Below, piece by piece: positions 1 through 8,023 of a DNA stretch of 64,000 nucleotides. The notes beneath the pieces were generated by a model. It ran no database searches. It worked only from the letters and a program-made list of their open reading frames with translations, and was not told where the DNA came from. Source of the stretch: Thermoguttaceae bacterium (GTDB taxonomy: Bacteria > Planctomycetota > Planctomycetia > Pirellulales > Thermoguttaceae); contig JAFSMO010000041.1 in the NCBI GenBank assembly GCA_017447865.1, forward strand, positions 1-64,000. Direction: 5' to 3'. Position 1 is the first letter of the stretch. Every line of letters begins with the position of its first letter. A program made the translations under genes and the position numbers.

Positions 1-1
1 A

Positions 2-25
2 GAAGAGGAAGAAGAGGACAACTGA
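2..25 (+). CDS. C-terminal tail of an upstream gene (partial)
   Basis: The first bases read as an acidic tail (five Glu, Asp, Asn) followed by TGA, and a strong terminator follows 26 bases later. This fits the last codons of a gene lying left of the window. Only seven codons are visible, so nothing can be said about function. Confidence 0.35.
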   Translation, partial: EEEEEDN

Positions 26-51
26 TATCCCTCTCACCTTTGAACTGATTC

Positions 52-85
52 AAAAAAACGCTGCTCTTTCGGGCAGCGTTTTTTT
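52..85. terminator. Bidirectional rho-independent terminator
   Basis: CGCTGC (59-64) pairs with GCAGCG (73-78) around an 8-base loop. An A-run lies on the left and a T-run on the right, so the hairpin can end transcription from both sides: the gene left of the window and the glycosidase gene on the minus strand. Confidence 0.85.
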
Positions 86-105
86 ATGGAAAGTCCGAGG
101 GAAAA

Positions 106-2598
106 CTAATCTTTGTAGAAGTACATTTCCGAAACCTCGATCTGGAAGAATTCCAGTTTTGTGTTTCCGCCAATCGAGAACCGGTCGATCGCTTTCGGGT
201 CAAACCCCTTCCCGCTCCCGAACCGGGTGAAATACTCAAACGGGATCTGCGCGCAATGCCATTCCCCGTCGGCCGGGAAGATCCCCAGGCTGGTCAGGAA
301 CGACCCCTCGGGCGTGTACATGAACAGGCGGATCGTCGATTGGTTGGTCGGGTCCCAGCACCGCCCGCGAATGAGCACGCCATCATAATCGCCGCCGTTG
401 AAGTCTTCCGGCAGCTGGTACCGCGGGTAAGACCAATGATCGCCCTCGCCGAACCAGACCATTTCGGTGAACGTTTCGCCGCTCATGGCAAACTTCTGCT
501 CCTTGCACGCGCCGGCGGACTTCACCCAGCGTGAGTGGTCTTTCAGGTCCATCTTCCGGACGCGGGCTTTGGAGGCGCAGAGGTCTTCCATCTTGAAATT
601 GAACTTCAGGTTCAGCACGAGTTTCGCACCGGCCTCGATCTCGACGGGGCAGAACATTCCTTTCTTCAGGTAGTCCGGATTCGTCGTGACGCTGACGGTG
701 AAGCGCGTCCGGCCGTTTGCCGGGACCGTGATCTTTTCGGGGCCGGTGACTTTCGTCCCGTCGAACCTTCCGCGGCAAAAGACCGGGATGGTGAGCGCCT
801 GCGCGGAGTGATTCGTCGCTTCGATCTCAAGCTGGACCCCTTCTTTCGGGTCGTTCAGCAGGTCGTAGCCCGCCACGGTCCAGCGGACTTCATTCTCGTC
901 GAAGCAGTAACGCAGCGCGATCGGCGAAACGGGCTTTTTCGACTCGGAAACCTGAATGTGCCGCGAGGCCTGGCGCTCCTGATGCAGGGCGTACATCACG
1001 CCGTCGGTCTTGATCAGGTTGAGCTTTTGAACCTCCTCCGCGCGGAGCCAGACATAAACGAAACCGTCCACGGATTCCAGCTCTTTGCCGTTGGCGGCAA
1101 CGGGGATCACCTCGCCCGTGCAGCGTTCGGCGCGCAGAATCGTGACCGGGAGTTTTAACGTGCGTTTTTTGTTTTGAGTGGGATTTTTCGGGTCCTCAGG
1201 GGCGTAAAGGACCGCGACCAGAGCGTCTTTCAGCGTGAAAATCCTCGCGTCCAGCCCCTCGGGGATCTTGCCGACCGGCGAGAAAACGCGGGCGCGGAGC
1301 CACCCTTCCGGAACCGGCAGATCGCCGACGTAGTCCCGGAAAGCGAGCGTCCGGACCAGCTGCGCGTAGCCGGCGATCGAGCGCAGGGGCGTGTAGTCCC
1401 GCGACATCATGCCGAAATTGCTCTCGCGTTCCTCGTAGTACGGAAAAACGAAGGGGAAGTACTTCTGGATCCCGAACGCGCGGGCCTCGACGCCCTTCAT
1501 CGCGATGTCGATCGCGCTGGTGAGGTCTTCGGACTGCGGCGGCCGGCCGGGGCCGATCTTCCACGGTCTGCCGCACTCGGTCAGCCACATCGGCATCGTG
1601 GGATGGCCGTACTGACGGAGCCAGTCCTGGTAATCGCCGTAAATGCCCTCCACCTGAGACGCTCTGGCGTACGTGTGGAAGCTGAAAACGTCGCAAGTGT
1701 CGAGGACCCCCATCTCCGCGGCCGGGTCGAGCCAAATGCGGGAGCAGCCGGACATGACGCACGAAACCAGCGGCGTCCGTTCGCCCGTCTCGGCCTCCTT
1801 GGCGGCTTCGTCTTTGGAAACCTGGTGCTGGTACGCGACCGTCTGCCAGACCGGCATGTACTGGTCGGGGGGGAGGAACGAGCCGAAGCCGATTTCGGGT
1901 TCATTCCAGACTTCCAGCCCGCCCCACTGACGGTTCCAGTGCGCGGTAAAGGCGTCCCAGACGCGGCGCATCATCAGGAGGTCCTGCGGGTATTTCTCGC
2001 CCGTGCGGGGCATCCAGGCCGGCGCGTCGTGGTTGAGTTCGAGCACTTTCACCCCTGCGGTGGCGATGGCGTTCCGGCAGTCGTTGCAGGCCTTGGCCCC
2101 TTCGAGGTCCAGATTTTCAAACCCGGGACTGCGATGAACGTGGTTCCAGCCCAGACGCTCGCGGATCATCCCGATCCCGCTGCGCCTCGCGATTTCGGCC
2201 ATCTGCCCGCGCTTCTCGGGGAGGCGGACCAGCCCGGTCATGGCGCCGTCGATGGCGAAAAACGGGTCCACGATCGCCTGCAGGTCCTGCTGCGGGTCGG
2301 CGCAGTACGCGGTTTGGGAAACGAGGCCGAAAACCTGATCGGAGGCGGAGTTTTGCAGTTCGTAGTAGCCGCTGGGGAGGTTCACGGTCAGCGTGAGTTT
2401 CTTCCCGTCGAACGTGGCGGGGAGTTTTTTGATCTCGGTCCCGTTGACGTCGAAAAGGGTGAATTCCACGGCCTTTTCTGAGCCGTCAAAGGTCAAAACG
2501 GCCGGCGTGTCGGGCGTGATGAAAAACTGCTGCGAGTTGGTGGGGATCAGCGCCGAATAAAGGGCGCAAAACGTCAGTAAAATGGCTGAAAAGTCCAT
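106..2598 (-). CDS. Secreted clan GH-A type glycoside hydrolase
   Basis: The 830-residue protein has an N-terminal signal-like hydrophobic stretch (residues 1-20), a beta-rich N-terminal region, a TIM-barrel glycosidase region at about 110-430, and C-terminal beta domains. The motif WNEPE (231-235) gives the likely acid/base Glu233, and MWLTECGRPW gives the likely nucleophile Glu341. This arrangement is typical of retaining clan GH-A enzymes such as GH39 or GH5 relatives; the exact family and substrate cannot be told by eye. It would act on plant or host polysaccharide outside the cytoplasm. It starts 10 bases after the preceding minus-strand gene, with an AAAGGA ribosome site, so the two are probably co-transcribed. 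The shared terminator lies at 52-85. Confidence 0.75.
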   Translation of the reverse strand: MDFSAILLTFCALYSALIPTNSQQFFITPDTPAVLTFDGSEKAVEFTLFDVNGTEIKKLPATFDGKKLTLTVNLPSGYYELQNSASDQVFGLVSQTAYCADPQQDLQAIVDPFFAIDGAMTGLVRLPEKRGQMAEIARRSGIGMIRERLGWNHVHRSPGFENLDLEGAKACNDCRNAIATAGVKVLELNHDAPAWMPRTGEKYPQDLLMMRRVWDAFTAHWNRQWGGLEVWNEPEIGFGSFLPPDQYMPVWQTVAYQHQVSKDEAAKEAETGERTPLVSCVMSGCSRIWLDPAAEMGVLDTCDVFSFHTYARASQVEGIYGDYQDWLRQYGHPTMPMWLTECGRPWKIGPGRPPQSEDLTSAIDIAMKGVEARAFGIQKYFPFVFPYYEERESNFGMMSRDYTPLRSIAGYAQLVRTLAFRDYVGDLPVPEGWLRARVFSPVGKIPEGLDARIFTLKDALVAVLYAPEDPKNPTQNKKRTLKLPVTILRAERCTGEVIPVAANGKELESVDGFVYVWLRAEEVQKLNLIKTDGVMYALHQERQASRHIQVSESKKPVSPIALRYCFDENEVRWTVAGYDLLNDPKEGVQLEIEATNHSAQALTIPVFCRGRFDGTKVTGPEKITVPANGRTRFTVSVTTNPDYLKKGMFCPVEIEAGAKLVLNLKFNFKMEDLCASKARVRKMDLKDHSRWVKSAGACKEQKFAMSGETFTEMVWFGEGDHWSYPRYQLPEDFNGGDYDGVLIRGRCWDPTNQSTIRLFMYTPEGSFLTSLGIFPADGEWHCAQIPFEYFTRFGSGKGFDPKAIDRFSIGGNTKLEFFQIEVSEMYFYKD

Positions 2599-2608
2599 AA
2601 AGAGTCCT

Positions 2609-3562
2609 TTACTTAAAAACCTCCGGGTGGTTTAAAATGTACCGGTACGCCAGAACGCGCATTTTCGTGTTCCGCTCGAAATACTCATCTTCAAACGGCC
2701 TTTGTCCGTTTTTCCATTCTTCGTCGGTCATTTCGATATCGGGGTCGCAGTACCGAATGTAAACCGGGTTAAAACGGGTCATCAGGTCCGCCATTTCCTC
2801 ATCGCCGATGATGTGCAGGAACTCTGCGAAATCAAGGGGCATGAAGGGGTTTTTGCCGTAATAATCGTGTTCGTCAAACACGAGCAAACCGTCTCCGCAA
2901 ATGTGCGTGTCAAACTCGAAAATGGCAAACGCCGTCCGAAGTTCTTTCCGCGTTTTTTCGAGATGGTCCGGGTCTCCTCCGTATTTATCCAGAAAAAACC
3001 ATGGGTCACTGCCAGGATCCAAGATATTCGCCTGGTATAAACGATCTTTTAGCAGAACCTCCACCGTGGACCATGCGTCGGATTCCTCCGCGGCCTGGAC
3101 CCGGGCCAGGTTTTCCGCGCCGCCGTGGATTTTCATCAGGGCGAGGACGTAACCGATTTTTTCCTGGTTCCATTTCCTGGATAAACGATCTTCTGGCTTT
3201 TTTTCCTGTAAATTCTTGAGCGCTTTTTCCAGAACGGCCGGTTCGATGGGGATTTGTAAATGAACCATCGTTTCAAGAAAATCGGGATAATATTTTTTCT
3301 CAAACCAAAAAACTGGCTGGCTGAAAAACTCTGCGGTTCGGCGTATGTCCCGCATTTTCATCGCGTAAACCAGCAGAGTGTACCGGTTTCCACTGTAGCT
3401 GTTGGCATAATCCATCATCCAGGCTGCAGTGCTGGCCAGCTTCTCGAAAGAATAAGGGTCCAGTTGGGGGCGCAGTTTTTCGAGCTTTTCCACGCTGGGA
3501 AAGGTATATTTTTCCAGTTTTAAAGAGTCAAGCCACTCAATGAATTTTGGGTCTTTCTCCAT
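2609..3562 (-). CDS. Conserved-looking hypothetical cytoplasmic protein
   Basis: A 317-residue protein without signal peptide or membrane segment. It is rich in aromatic and charged residues and looks helical; the second half has an FEFDTHICGDGLL-type segment and a DPDIEMTDEEW stretch. I do not recognise the family. A good ribosome site (AAGGGGA) precedes the ATG. It lies directly upstream of the secreted glycosidase with a 10-base gap, suggesting one transcript, although the products act in different compartments. Function unknown. Confidence 0.7.
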   Translation of the reverse strand: MEKDPKFIEWLDSLKLEKYTFPSVEKLEKLRPQLDPYSFEKLASTAAWMMDYANSYSGNRYTLLVYAMKMRDIRRTAEFFSQPVFWFEKKYYPDFLETMVHLQIPIEPAVLEKALKNLQEKKPEDRLSRKWNQEKIGYVLALMKIHGGAENLARVQAAEESDAWSTVEVLLKDRLYQANILDPGSDPWFFLDKYGGDPDHLEKTRKELRTAFAIFEFDTHICGDGLLVFDEHDYYGKNPFMPLDFAEFLHIIGDEEMADLMTRFNPVYIRYCDPDIEMTDEEWKNGQRPFEDEYFERNTKMRVLAYRYILNHPEVFK

Positions 3563-3605
3563 ATTTTCCCCTTGATTTTGTGAAATGGGAAGAAAGTAAA
3601 GGAAT

Positions 3606-3645
3606 TAACTTGACCGGCGAGGACGCCGGCCCTCCGGATCTTACC
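3606..3645. repeat. Short GC-rich palindromic repeat (CCGGCG type)
   Basis: The stretch from AACTTGACCGGC to GCCGGCCCTCCG is nearly repeated at 17502-17540 and, in altered form, at 39003-39042. Each copy holds a GC-rich inverted repeat and lies just outside a gene end. Function unknown; a transcription end signal is possible but there is no T-run. Confidence 0.5.
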
Positions 3646-3652
3646 CTTCGGA

Positions 3653-4306
3653 TCAATACCGGTTCGGCGAGTCCCAATCCGCGCTTCCGGTGGGCATTTT
3701 GTTCGGGTCTTTTTCCGGAACGGGCGTCAGGATCGACTCAGGAGCCGAATCGTAACACGGAGCGGGAGCCGGAGTCGGGGCGGGCGGAACCATTCCCGCG
3801 TCGGGATTATCGCCCACCGTCGGGGCGTGGTAGTTTTCAGAAGTGATCGGCGTGCCGAGCGTTCCGTCCGGGTTGACCGAGCGGCTCCCCTCAAACGCGA
3901 AGTCCCGGGCGCGGTCCATGATCTGGTCGTCCGACGAGATGGTCCTCTGCTGCAGGTCGTAATTATAGACATGGTGGTCTTTGATCTCGGCGGCGGAGAA
4001 CGTTTCGGTGAAGAAGTCCAGCGGCGGGATCTCGTACCAGGCCGGGCGGACTTTCTGCTTGACGTTGAGCGTCTGGTAATTGTCCATTTCCAGCCGGATG
4101 TTGCGCGTGCCGTAGTACGTGAAATCGGTCGAAACGGGGGTTTTGCCGAGCTGACGGCCGTCCACGTAAACCGTCGCGCCGGGCGGATTGCTCTGGATCG
4201 TCATGCGTTTGCGCAGGCAGCCGCCGGTCGTTCCAAGCATGCACAGACAGAGCGCCAGAATGACGATTTGCGCGAGGAATCGGGCTGGAAGCGGTTGGAA
4301 ACGCAT
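3653..4306 (-). CDS. PEGA-domain putative lipoprotein
   Basis: I chose the ATG at 4306 because the protein then begins with a hydrophobic leader ending in GTTGGC, a possible lipid-attachment Cys at residue 30 (the box is not the strict consensus). A PEGA domain follows: MTIQSNPPGATVYVDG and LGKTPV, then a beta region. PEGA domains are surface-associated beta modules common in Planctomycetota and other envelopes. The C-terminal third is Pro-rich (APTPAPAP) and low in complexity. A longer frame upstream to 4369 lacks a leader and is less likely. The gene is convergent with nothing and stands alone on the minus strand; its molecular role is unknown. Confidence 0.7.
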   Translation of the reverse strand: MRFQPLPARFLAQIVILALCLCMLGTTGGCLRKRMTIQSNPPGATVYVDGRQLGKTPVSTDFTYYGTRNIRLEMDNYQTLNVKQKVRPAWYEIPPLDFFTETFSAAEIKDHHVYNYDLQQRTISSDDQIMDRARDFAFEGSRSVNPDGTLGTPITSENYHAPTVGDNPDAGMVPPAPTPAPAPCYDSAPESILTPVPEKDPNKMPTGSADWDSPNRY

Positions 4307-4448
4307 GGGTTCGGTTTTACGGGGTTTCTTTGGAATCAGGAGACTTTGGACTTTAGGAGATTTTACCAAAAATCCCGCCTTCCCGCCAGACCAGTTTTCC
4401 TCTTTTTAAAAGAATAATGAAAAATCGGGCAAAATTTCAGGGTCCCCC

Positions 4449-4476
4449 TTGCGAAAAACGGGTGGGGATTTATACT
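4449..4476 (+). promoter_or_regulatory. Promoter for the DUF1080 gene
   Basis: TTGCGA (4449-4454) and TATACT (4471-4476) are 16 bases apart, and a run of five C directly precedes the -35 box. The fold-back element at 4523-4714 would lie wholly in the transcribed leader, ahead of the start at 4750. Confidence 0.6.
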
Positions 4477-4522
4477 AGAGGAACGTCAATTTGCGGAGAC
4501 GACGCTGGAAGCGCCGTTTTGT

Positions 4523-4714
4523 GGAGTGCGGCAATACAGAAGCCGAAGGCTTCATTTGCCGCTTTCACTTAGCGACCGAAAAATACTGCGGCGAAAAACT
4601 GGTTTTTCTCGTGGGAAACGTCCAGCGCGCTTCAGCGGCAAATGCCTCTTCGAGGCTTTATTGCCGCAAGTGAAAGCGGTGAATGTCGCTTGCGCGACTG
4701 TATCACCGCACTCC
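4523..4714. repeat. Three-hairpin fold-back element, copy A
   Basis: A 192-base element bounded by inverted ends GGAGTGCGG (4523-4531) and CCGCACTCC (4706-4714). It contains three two-part hairpins. Outer stems GCGGCAA/TTGCCGC are at 4528-4534/4556-4562 and 4635-4641/4661-4667, and GCGGTGA/TCACCGC at 4676-4682/4703-4709. Inner stems are GAAGCC/GGCTTC, GCCTC/GAGGC and GTCGC/GCGAC. A second copy lies inverted at 6491-6681. It has no open reading frame of its own. The MITE-like form suggests a non-autonomous mobile element, but no transposase is present here. Confidence 0.8.
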
Positions 4715-4749
4715 AAAGAAATCCTTTTTTCATTTTTAAGGTTCCAACC

Positions 4750-5487
4750 ATGCAATCCATCCCACGTTTGATCACCGCTGCGGCGGTCTGTTTTTTCTTC
4801 ATTTCCTCCATCGCTCTGGCTCAGCTCGAGTACAAAAGCGGGATCCTTTGGGACCGTCCTGAGCGGGTCGAGGGCGCGATGCCCGTCTGCACGCCGGCGC
4901 CGGAAGGGGCGGTCGTTCTGTTCGACGGCGGCGACATCACCAAGACGTTCGATAACGCGCAGAACTGGGTCGTAAAAGACGGTTACGCCGAAGTCCACGG
5001 CGGCTCGATCACCTCCAAACAGAGCTTCGGAAGCTGCAAAATCCACCTGGAATGGGCCGAGCCGGAAAAGGTCGTCAGCTCCAGCCAGGGCCGCGGAAAC
5101 AGCGGCGTGTACATCATGGGGAAATACGAGGTCCAGATCCTCGATTCCTACAATAACGAGACGTACTTCGACGGCCAGTGTGGGTCGATCTACAAGCAGG
5201 CGCCGCCGCTGAAGAACGTTTGCCGCAAGCCGGGCGAGTGGCAGTCGTACGACATTACGTTCACCGCGCCGAAGTTCGACGAGAAGGGGAACGTGACGCG
5301 CAAAGCCCGCCTGACGGTCGTGCAGAACGGGATCGTCGTGCAGGATGATTTCGAGCTGCTCGGCGGAACGTTCTGGTACAAACCGCCGGTTTACGAGGCC
5401 CACGAGCCGAAGCTCCCGCTCTCGCTTCAGGATCACGGAAATCCGGTGCGGTTCAGGAACATTTGGGTACAAGAGATCGATGACTGA
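4750..5487 (+). CDS. Secreted DUF1080 (3-keto-disaccharide hydrolase-like) protein
   Basis: The start at 4750 gives a clean signal peptide (about 24 residues, cleavage after ALA). The mature part shows the DUF1080 fold: VVLFDGGDITKTF, then KIHLEW, GNSGVYIMGKYEVQILDSYNN, GEWQSYDITF, and a C-terminal PVRFRNIWV strand. DUF1080 is a concanavalin-like sandwich; members have been linked to hydrolysis of 3-keto sugars and are greatly expanded in Planctomycetota. It is about 245 residues, normal for one domain. The upstream frame to 4642 only reads through the repeat and is rejected as start. A second DUF1080 protein is encoded at 36316-37230. Confidence 0.85.
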   Translation: MQSIPRLITAAAVCFFFISSIALAQLEYKSGILWDRPERVEGAMPVCTPAPEGAVVLFDGGDITKTFDNAQNWVVKDGYAEVHGGSITSKQSFGSCKIHLEWAEPEKVVSSSQGRGNSGVYIMGKYEVQILDSYNNETYFDGQCGSIYKQAPPLKNVCRKPGEWQSYDITFTAPKFDEKGNVTRKARLTVVQNGIVVQDDFELLGGTFWYKPPVYEAHEPKLPLSLQDHGNPVRFRNIWVQEIDD

Positions 5488-5492
5488 AAAAT

Positions 5493-5577
5493 GAATAATG
5501 AATAACGAATAACGAATAATGGACGCTTCGCGTAATGTAACGTGCAGAATGAGTTCCAGCCCTTTTCGTTATTCGTT
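5493..5577. repeat. Fold-back element with tandem 7-base arms (GAATAAY type), copy 1
   Basis: Four tandem heptads GAATAAT/GAATAAC (5493-5520) lie just after the DUF1080 stop. CGTTATTCGTT (5567-5577) is the inverted partner. The core between (CTTCGCGTAATG, GTGCAGAATGAGTTC) resembles the cores of the elements at 14006 and 50012, whose arms have another sequence. Confidence 0.7.
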
Positions 5578-5601
5578 TTCCCTTTTTTCCCTTCTAAAAA
5601 A

Positions 5602-6453
5602 ATGCAGAAATATTACACGCCTTTTTCGGAATCCGAGCTTTCGGCGAAACTGAAGAAGATCCGTCACGTGGCGCTCGATATGGACGGGACGATCTACCTC
5701 GGCGGGGAACTTTTCCCGTTCACGCTCGATTTTCTCGCCCGGCTGAAACGCCTCGGGATCGGCTACTCGTTTTTGACCAATAATCCGTCGAAAAGCATGG
5801 CGGATTACCTCGCCAAACTCCATAAAATGGGCGTTCCGGCCGTCCGTGAGGAAATGTACAACACGGCAGTGGCGACGATCCAGACCATCCGCGAAACGCT
5901 CCCCGACGCGAAGAAACTCTTCATCATGGGGACGCGCAGCATGATCACCGAGTTCACCGACGCGGGCTTCATCTCCACGGCAGATGACCCGGACGACGAG
6001 CCGGATGCGGTGGTCGTGGCGTTCGACATGGAGCTGACCTACGCGCGTCTGTGCCGGGCGGCATGGTGGATCTCGCAGAAAAAGCCGTACTTCGCGACCA
6101 ACCCGGACTTTGTCTGCCCGACGAACCTCCCGACGGTGCTGGTTGATTGCGGCTCGATGTGCGCGTGCCTCGAGGCGGCGACCGGCCGAAAACCCGACAT
6201 TACGCAGGGGAAGCCCGACCCGCGGATGCTCGACGGGATTCTCCACAAGTACGGCCTGCAAAGCGACGAGGTCGCGATGTGCGGTGACCGCATCTACACG
6301 GACATCAAGATGGCGCACAACGCGGGCGCGTTCGGCGTGCTGGTCCTCACGGGCGAGACGAAGCTGGAGACTGCGCTGGCGAACGACCCGAACCCGGATC
6401 TGACAGTCCTTTCGCTGAAAGAGTTCGGCGAGATGCTGGAAGAGGTGAGATGA
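5602..6453 (+). CDS. NagD-type HAD-IIA family sugar or nucleotide phosphatase
   Basis: A 283-residue HAD hydrolase of subclass IIA. Motif I is DMDGT (Asp26, Asp28), motif II SFLTNNPSK, motif III Lys in QGKPDPRM, and motif IV GDRIYTDIKMAHNAG. The cap domain lies between motifs II and III, as in NagD, PNPase and phosphoglycolate phosphatases. These enzymes remove phosphate from UMP/GMP, sugar phosphates or phosphoglycolate; the substrate cannot be told from sequence alone. I chose the ATG at 5602: the frame upstream reads through the 7-base-arm element. A terminator follows at 6464-6490. Confidence 0.85.
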   Translation: MQKYYTPFSESELSAKLKKIRHVALDMDGTIYLGGELFPFTLDFLARLKRLGIGYSFLTNNPSKSMADYLAKLHKMGVPAVREEMYNTAVATIQTIRETLPDAKKLFIMGTRSMITEFTDAGFISTADDPDDEPDAVVVAFDMELTYARLCRAAWWISQKKPYFATNPDFVCPTNLPTVLVDCGSMCACLEAATGRKPDITQGKPDPRMLDGILHKYGLQSDEVAMCGDRIYTDIKMAHNAGAFGVLVLTGETKLETALANDPNPDLTVLSLKEFGEMLEEVR

Positions 6454-6463
6454 TTTAAAAAAC

Positions 6464-6490
6464 GGAGGGCCGGTGGCCCTCCACTTTTTT
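6464..6490 (+). terminator. Terminator after the HAD phosphatase gene
   Basis: GGAGGGCC (6464-6471) pairs perfectly with GGCCCTCC (6475-6482), followed by six T. It directly abuts fold-back element copy B. Confidence 0.85.
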
Positions 6491-6681
6491 GGAGTGCGAT
6501 AATACAGTCGCGTAAGCGACATTCATCGCTTTCCCTTGCGGCAATACAGAAGCCGAAGGCTTCATTTGCCGCTGAAATACGCGGGACGTTCTCCACGCGA
6601 AACCTTTTTTAATCGTAAAAATTTTCGGCCGCTAAGTGAAAGCGGCAAAGGAAGCCTTCGGCTTCTGTATTGCCGCACTCC
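6491..6681. repeat. Three-hairpin fold-back element, copy B (inverted)
   Basis: A 191-base element with ends GGAGTGCG (6491-6498) and CGCACTCC (6674-6681), homologous to copy A at 4523-4714 but in the opposite orientation. Hairpins lie at 6496-6528, 6538-6572 and 6642-6676. Where the stems differ from copy A (for example GAAGCC/GGCTTC in place of GCCTC/GAGGC) both strands of the stem have changed, so pairing is kept. It fills the whole space between two convergent genes and ends 3 bases from the sppA stop codon. Confidence 0.8.
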
Positions 6682-6684
6682 AAA

Positions 6685-7707
6685 TTACTGCCACAGGTAA
6701 AGCGCTTTGGGAGCCGCCATTTCCTGGATCTCTTTGACTTCCGTCTTCTTGAGTTTCTCCTGCGAGCTGATCACAAGATCCATCAGAGAAGCCTTGGCCG
6801 TGTAGGTGAAGACCTGCGTCTTTTCGCGGTCCAGCTTCGCCATCTCGATCGCGCGGTTAATGGCATCTTCCAGGTACCCTTCGCGGTCGATGAGCCCGGA
6901 TTCCAGCGCGTCTTTGGTGGTGAAGACCTGGCCGGTAGCCAGCGGCGTCAGGGCGTCGTGGTCGTCGTTGAACTTTTTGCGGCCGGTGTAAACCACTTCG
7001 CGGAAGCGTCCGAACGCATCATTGACCAGCGCCTGGAAAATCGTCTGTTCCTGCTCGGTCATCGGGCGGAGCATACTTCCCATCCCCTTCAACTCGTGGC
7101 TCTTGATAGAATCTTCTTTCACGCCAACTTTCTGAGCCAGCTCGGAAACATCGTATTTCGAGATGATCACGCCGATGGAGCCCGTCCAGGTAGTCGGTTC
7201 GGCAAACAACACGCCCTCATTTTCGTTTCCGCAGCTCATGGCGATGTAATAGCCGCCCGAGGCGCAGACGGAACCCATGCTCACGACGATCGGAATATTG
7301 GTTTTCTTCCGCAGCTCCGTGAGTTTGTGGTAGAAGTAGTCGCTGGCCGAGACGCTTCCGCCGGGGGTATCCATGCGCAGGACGATCGCCTTGACGGTTG
7401 AGTCCTCTTTAACGTCTTCGATCTGGTCGTAGATGAAGCCATCCGTTTCCATGATGGCTTCGTTGATTTTGATGACCGCCACTTTGTCACAGTCGTCTTT
7501 GAAAGGCGAGTCTGGCCCTGAAATGACGACACGATTTGCAGAGGAAGTGGACGAACTCTGCAGGGTCAAACCGAAGCAGAGAATCAGGAAAAAAATCAAA
7601 AGACTCGTGCCACAGCCGCAGGCGCATCCTGACTTGAAGCGGGAGCGGGGTACTGGCGGAACATTGGAAACCGTAAGCGGCGGTGGATAGTTCGGGATTT
7701 GTGACAT
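6685..7707 (-). CDS. sppA: Signal peptide peptidase SppA, S49 family
   Basis: A 340-residue S49 serine protease with a Pro-rich cytoplasmic N-terminus, one membrane anchor at about 33-50 preceded by a Cys cluster (GCACGCG), and a single protease domain. The expected Ser-Lys dyad is Ser150 in SVCASGGYY and Lys202 in SIKSHELKGMGS, placed like those of the short Bacillus SppA. RMDTPGGSVSASD is also typical. SppA degrades signal peptides and other membrane-embedded fragments, and acts on the outer face of the cytoplasmic membrane. It stands alone on the minus strand with a 315-base divergent intergenic region upstream. Confidence 0.92.
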   Translation of the reverse strand: MSQIPNYPPPLTVSNVPPVPRSRFKSGCACGCGTSLLIFFLILCFGLTLQSSSTSSANRVVISGPDSPFKDDCDKVAVIKINEAIMETDGFIYDQIEDVKEDSTVKAIVLRMDTPGGSVSASDYFYHKLTELRKKTNIPIVVSMGSVCASGGYYIAMSCGNENEGVLFAEPTTWTGSIGVIISKYDVSELAQKVGVKEDSIKSHELKGMGSMLRPMTEQEQTIFQALVNDAFGRFREVVYTGRKKFNDDHDALTPLATGQVFTTKDALESGLIDREGYLEDAINRAIEMAKLDREKTQVFTYTAKASLMDLVISSQEKLKKTEVKEIQEMAAPKALYLWQ

Positions 7708-8023
7708 GGGATTTTACCTCGAATCTGATAGAGGACTTGCTTGGGCCAGTCCTTCATTAAAACGGTTAAGGGTGATTTCGTAAGGTTTCAGAAAAAACAC
7801 GAACCTTACAAAATTTTTATCATTTTCTCTATTTTACCATCTTTTTCAATTTTTACCAGTAGAAATACTGCTTGAAAGTCTAAAATTTCCAGAAATTTCC
7901 AAATTTTTTACCGAAACGCTCCATATTCACTAAAATTGGTCTTGCAGAATATTGAAAAATGCGTAAACTTAAAGGATTGAGACCGTAAAATGGACGTAAT
8001 TAATTTCCGAAAGGAGTCACGGC
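7708..8023. promoter_or_regulatory. AT-rich divergent intergenic region with a plus-strand promoter
   Basis: No gene is visible in these 316 bases. On the plus strand TTGCAG (7942-7947) and TAAACT (7964-7969) are 16 bases apart, and an AAGGAG ribosome site (8011-8016) precedes the GTG start at 8024. A minus-strand promoter for sppA should also lie here but no clear boxes stand out. Confidence 0.5.

Noticed and set aside
88..103. GGAAAGTCCGAGGG, similar to a conserved RNase P RNA stretch
   Set aside because: None of the other conserved RNase P RNA parts or its helices are present nearby; chance likeness between a terminator and a gene end.
4642..4749. Longer N-terminus of the DUF1080 protein
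   Set aside because: These codons read through the fold-back element and lack a ribosome site; the start at 4750 gives a clean signal peptide.
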